This document shows positions 14,564-16,824 of a DNA stretch of 16,824 bases, piece by piece (within the stretch, counting starts at the first letter, position 1; every line of letters starts with the position of its first letter). The stretch lies in contig CAMIBU010000007.1 in assembly GCA_946222475.1 (NCBI GenBank), positions 1 to 16,824 of the forward strand, given 5' to 3'. The notes below the pieces were generated by a model. The model was not told the DNA's origin. It did no database searches and saw only the letters and a program-made list of their open reading frames with translations. The position numbers and the translations under genes are program-made. The DNA is from an uncultured Pseudonocardia sp. Its GTDB lineage: Bacteria > Actinomycetota > Actinomycetes > Mycobacteriales > Pseudonocardiaceae.

Positions 14564-16399
14564 TTGGCCGAAGCGACGCAGGTCCCGCACCCCGGTGACG
14601 TGCTGCTGACCCCGGAGGGCTCCGGGTCGGAGCGGTTGGCACTGGCCCGCACGGCGTTCCTCACCGAAGGCGTGGCGGTCCCGAACGTGGTCCGCGAGCC
14701 GATCCTGGCCTCCTGGACCCGCTCACGGCTCTGGGACGTGCCGGTCGACCACCTCGACGTGCCGTTCGAGTCCGACCTCGACGCCGAGACCATCCTGTTG
14801 CGCGCCGCCCGCCCGGTGCTGCGCGAGGCCGCGGAGCAGTTCGGCGACGAGCCCGTGAGCATCATCCTCTGCGACGCCAACGGCATCGTCCTCACCCGCG
14901 ACACCGGCGACACCCGGCTGGAGCAGAGCCTGGACCAGGTGTGGCTGGCCCCGGGATTCAGCTACGCCGAGGAGCACGTCGGCACGAACGGCATCGGCAC
15001 CGCGCTGGAGGGCGGCGGGCCGGCGCGCGTGTACGGCCACGAGCACTACGTCGAGCACCTCGAGGAGTTCGCCTGTACCGGCGTGCCGGTCCGGCATCCG
15101 GTCACGCACAAGGTGCTCGGCGTCGTCGACCTCACCTGCTGGCGCCGCGACGCGGGGGCGATGATGGCCGCCGCCGCCCTCGCGCTGGGCCGGCGCATCG
15201 AGGCGATGCTGCTGGAGCAGTCGGGGCGCCGCGAGCACGCGCTGCTGCACGACTACCTCACCGCCTGCCGGCGCAACCGCGACGCCGTGCTCGCCGTGGG
15301 CGACGACCTGCTGATGCTCAACGACCGCGCGCGCGAGCTGCTCGCTCCCGCCGACCAGGGGCCGCTGCTGGCCGAGATCTCCGAGGCGCTGCGCACCGGT
15401 CGCCGCCAGCAGCTGCTGGTCGACCTGCCCAGCGGACTGACCGCGCGGGTCCAGTGCAAGCCGAGCTGCGGCGAGGGGGCCCGCTCGGCCGGGGTCGCCC
15501 TGGTCCAGGTGATCGGGCAGGTGTCGGCGGGCAGCGCCCGCGCGGTGCCGCCCCCACCGGCGCTGCCGGCCGCGGTGGGTTCCGGGCCCCTGTGGGCGAA
15601 GTGCCGCCAGTCCGTCGACCGGGCGTTCCGCATCCGCGAGTGGCTGGTGCTCGAGGGCGAGGCGGGCACGGGCAAGACGACGCTGGCCAGGGCCGTCCAC
15701 CAGAGCCGGACGCCGGCCGCGCACCTGCGGGTGCTCGACGCCGCCGAGTACGGGCCGCGCTGGGTCGCGGACCTGATCGACGAGATGGCGACCGGCGGGG
15801 GGACGCTGCTGCTCACCCACGTCGACACGCTGCCGCCCGAGGCGCTGTCCGTGCTCGTCGACGTGCTCGAGCCCTACCGCGAGTCGACCGACGCCGGCGG
15901 GCACTGGCTGGTGGCCACCACCGACAAGCAGCGCGGCGACCGCGACGGCGACCTCGCCACCCTGCTCACGCTGTTTCCCCGCAGCGTGGAGGTGCCGCCG
16001 CTGCGCCACCACGTCGAGGACGTCGCCGAGCTCGTGCCGCACCTGCTGACCCGGCTGACCCGCGGCGGCAACCTGTCCGTGTCGCCCGCGGTGATGCGGG
16101 TGCTCATGCGCAACCTGTGGCCGGGCAACGTCGAGCAGCTCTACCAGGTGCTGCGCACCACCGTGGCCCGCCGCCGCTCGGGGACGATCGAGCTGTCCGA
16201 CCTGCCACCGGAGTGCCGGGCGACCACCCGCCGCGTGCTCACACCGCTGGAGGCGATCGAGTGCGACGCCATCGTCGACGCGCTGCTCGACACCGACGGC
16301 AACAAGGCCGAGGCGGCCCGGCAGCTGGGCATGTCCCGCGCGACGATCTACCGCAAGATCCGCGGCTACGGGCTCACGGTCCCGTTCGAGCCCGTCTGA
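14564..16399 (+). CDS. mimR: AcoR/MimR-type activator: GAF domain, degenerate AAA+ domain, Fis-type HTH
   Basis: 611 residues from the TTG at 14564. A GAF-type sensor occupies about 75-215 (SIILCDANGIVLTRDTGD, EEHVGTNGIGTAL, VPVRHPVTHKVLGVVDLT), the AcoR pattern. A small PAS-like segment follows at about 230-275, then an AAA+ domain at about 338-545 with an intact Walker A (GEAGTGKT, 365-372). The Fis-type helix-turn-helix is at 578-604 (GNKAEAARQLGMSRATIYRK). Compared with sigma-54 activators the AAA+ part is eroded. There is no GAFTGA loop, the Walker B reads LLLTHVD rather than LFLDEI, and WPGNVEQL replaces WPGNVREL, removing the sensor-II arginine. Actinomycetes lack sigma-54, so it probably works with a sigma-70-type polymerase. 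MimR, a related regulator, is required for mimABCD expression in mycobacteria. It probably binds the GTCTCA dyads. Confidence 0.9.
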   Translation: MAEATQVPHPGDVLLTPEGSGSERLALARTAFLTEGVAVPNVVREPILASWTRSRLWDVPVDHLDVPFESDLDAETILLRAARPVLREAAEQFGDEPVSIILCDANGIVLTRDTGDTRLEQSLDQVWLAPGFSYAEEHVGTNGIGTALEGGGPARVYGHEHYVEHLEEFACTGVPVRHPVTHKVLGVVDLTCWRRDAGAMMAAAALALGRRIEAMLLEQSGRREHALLHDYLTACRRNRDAVLAVGDDLLMLNDRARELLAPADQGPLLAEISEALRTGRRQQLLVDLPSGLTARVQCKPSCGEGARSAGVALVQVIGQVSAGSARAVPPPPALPAAVGSGPLWAKCRQSVDRAFRIREWLVLEGEAGTGKTTLARAVHQSRTPAAHLRVLDAAEYGPRWVADLIDEMATGGGTLLLTHVDTLPPEALSVLVDVLEPYRESTDAGGHWLVATTDKQRGDRDGDLATLLTLFPRSVEVPPLRHHVEDVAELVPHLLTRLTRGGNLSVSPAVMRVLMRNLWPGNVEQLYQVLRTTVARRRSGTIELSDLPPECRATTRRVLTPLEAIECDAIVDALLDTDGNKAEAARQLGMSRATIYRKIRGYGLTVPFEPV

Positions 16400-16404
16400 G
16401 CGCG

Positions 16405-16824
16405 TCAGCCCGCGCTGCGAGAGGCCCGAGCGGTGAACCCGGCTGCCCGGGCGTCGTCGTCGGTGCGGAACCACACGTCGGCGCGGGTGCGCGAGTAGTA
16501 CGGGCTGCCCGGGGCGTAGAACACCCGCGTGGCGGACTTGCCCTTGACGACGTACGCCGGGTCCGGCGACGACCCGTCGGCGGACGCGCGCGCGGAGCCC
16601 GGGCCGAACGGAGCGGCCGGCAGCGCGGGGGCGGCGACGGAGGCGACCGCTGCCGCGGCGGGCACGGCCCGGGAGCGGGCCGTGGCGAGTTCGCCGGCAG
16701 GGACCTCGCCGGCAGGGACCTCGGGATCGGCGACGGCGAACTCGAGCTGCGCTGCGGGCGTGGGCGTGGGCGCCGCCGGCGCGACAGCCGGCAGGGGCTC
16801 GGCCGGCGCCGGGCGGACCGGACG
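16405..16824 (-). CDS. Pro/Ala-rich protein with C-terminal 'sunset'-type domain (N-terminus outside window)
   Basis: The frame is open from the window end down to the stop at 16405-16407, giving 139 C-terminal residues. A GTG at 16665 could start a shorter product, but the coding character continues upstream of it, so the gene is treated as partial. The first 90 residues are Pro/Ala-rich and low-complexity (PLPAVAPAAPTPTPAA), a likely flexible linker. The last 45 residues, YVVKGKSATRVFYAPGSPYYS then RTRADVWFRTDDDARAAGF, fit the small 'sunset' domain found at the ends of many actinobacterial proteins, whose role is unknown to me. It converges on the activator gene with only 5 nt between stops. 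No link to the monooxygenase island is visible. Confidence 0.75.
   Translation of the reverse strand, partial: RPVRPAPAEPLPAVAPAAPTPTPAAQLEFAVADPEVPAGEVPAGELATARSRAVPAAAAVASVAAPALPAAPFGPGSARASADGSSPDPAYVVKGKSATRVFYAPGSPYYSRTRADVWFRTDDDARAAGFTARASRSAG
16691..16720 (-). repeat. Tandem 15-nt repeat in the Pro/Ala-rich linker
   Basis: TCGCCGGCAGGGACC occurs twice in direct succession (16691-16705, 16706-16720) and encodes VPAGE-VPAGE on the minus strand. It keeps the reading frame, so copy-number change would only lengthen the linker. Confidence 0.8.

Overview
The window is uniformly very GC-rich, uses GTG and TTG starts freely, and carries a mycothiol-dependent dehydrogenase. It therefore comes from an actinomycete. 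The gene set fits Pseudonocardia or a relative, or a hydrocarbon-degrading mycobacterium or rhodococcus, but the genus is inferred and not proven. Genes tile almost the whole window, and no gene-free stretch exceeds about 250 bp. I saw no insertion sequence, tRNA, rRNA or CRISPR array.

Left flank (1-2913, plus strand): the 3' end of an S-(hydroxymethyl)mycothiol dehydrogenase is coupled to a metallo-beta-lactamase-fold hydrolase. A VapBC-type toxin-antitoxin pair with a palindrome in its promoter follows, then an unusual protein with two gamma-glutamylcyclotransferase-like signatures.

Centre (2914-16399): a soluble diiron monooxygenase (SDIMO) catabolic island. On the minus strand lie hydroxylase alpha (14311-12659), reductase (12569-11526), hydroxylase beta (11490-10303), coupling protein (10306-9908) and a dedicated GroEL-like chaperonin (9786-8098). 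This is the order of the group-5 propane/THF/phenol monooxygenases (prmABCD, mimABCD, thmADBC). Diverging from the alpha subunit is a 611-residue AcoR/MimR-type activator (14564-16399). On the plus strand are two more operons: zinc alcohol dehydrogenase, amidohydrolase and DUF59 protein (3010-5877), and an MntR-like DtxR-family regulator with an Nramp transporter (6064-8012). The second of these meets the chaperonin gene head-on at a large bidirectional hairpin terminator.

The main discovery is a recurring perfect or near-perfect dyad, GTCTCA-N3-TGAGAC, at 2921, 5968 and 14457. It lies in front of all three plus-strand transcription units and in the divergent promoter region of the monooxygenase operon. 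In each case a TAnnnT -10-like element lies 21 or 22 nt further on. This suggests one regulator switches on the oxygenase, the alcohol-oxidation operon, itself, and a metal-uptake operon. That last operon also has its own DtxR-type box over the likely transcription start. The inferred logic is that when the oxygenase substrate appears, the cell makes the diiron enzyme, its chaperonin, a DUF59 maturation-type protein and a Mn/Fe importer together.

Right edge (16405-16824, minus strand): the C-terminal part of a Pro/Ala-rich protein ending in a small 'sunset'-type domain.
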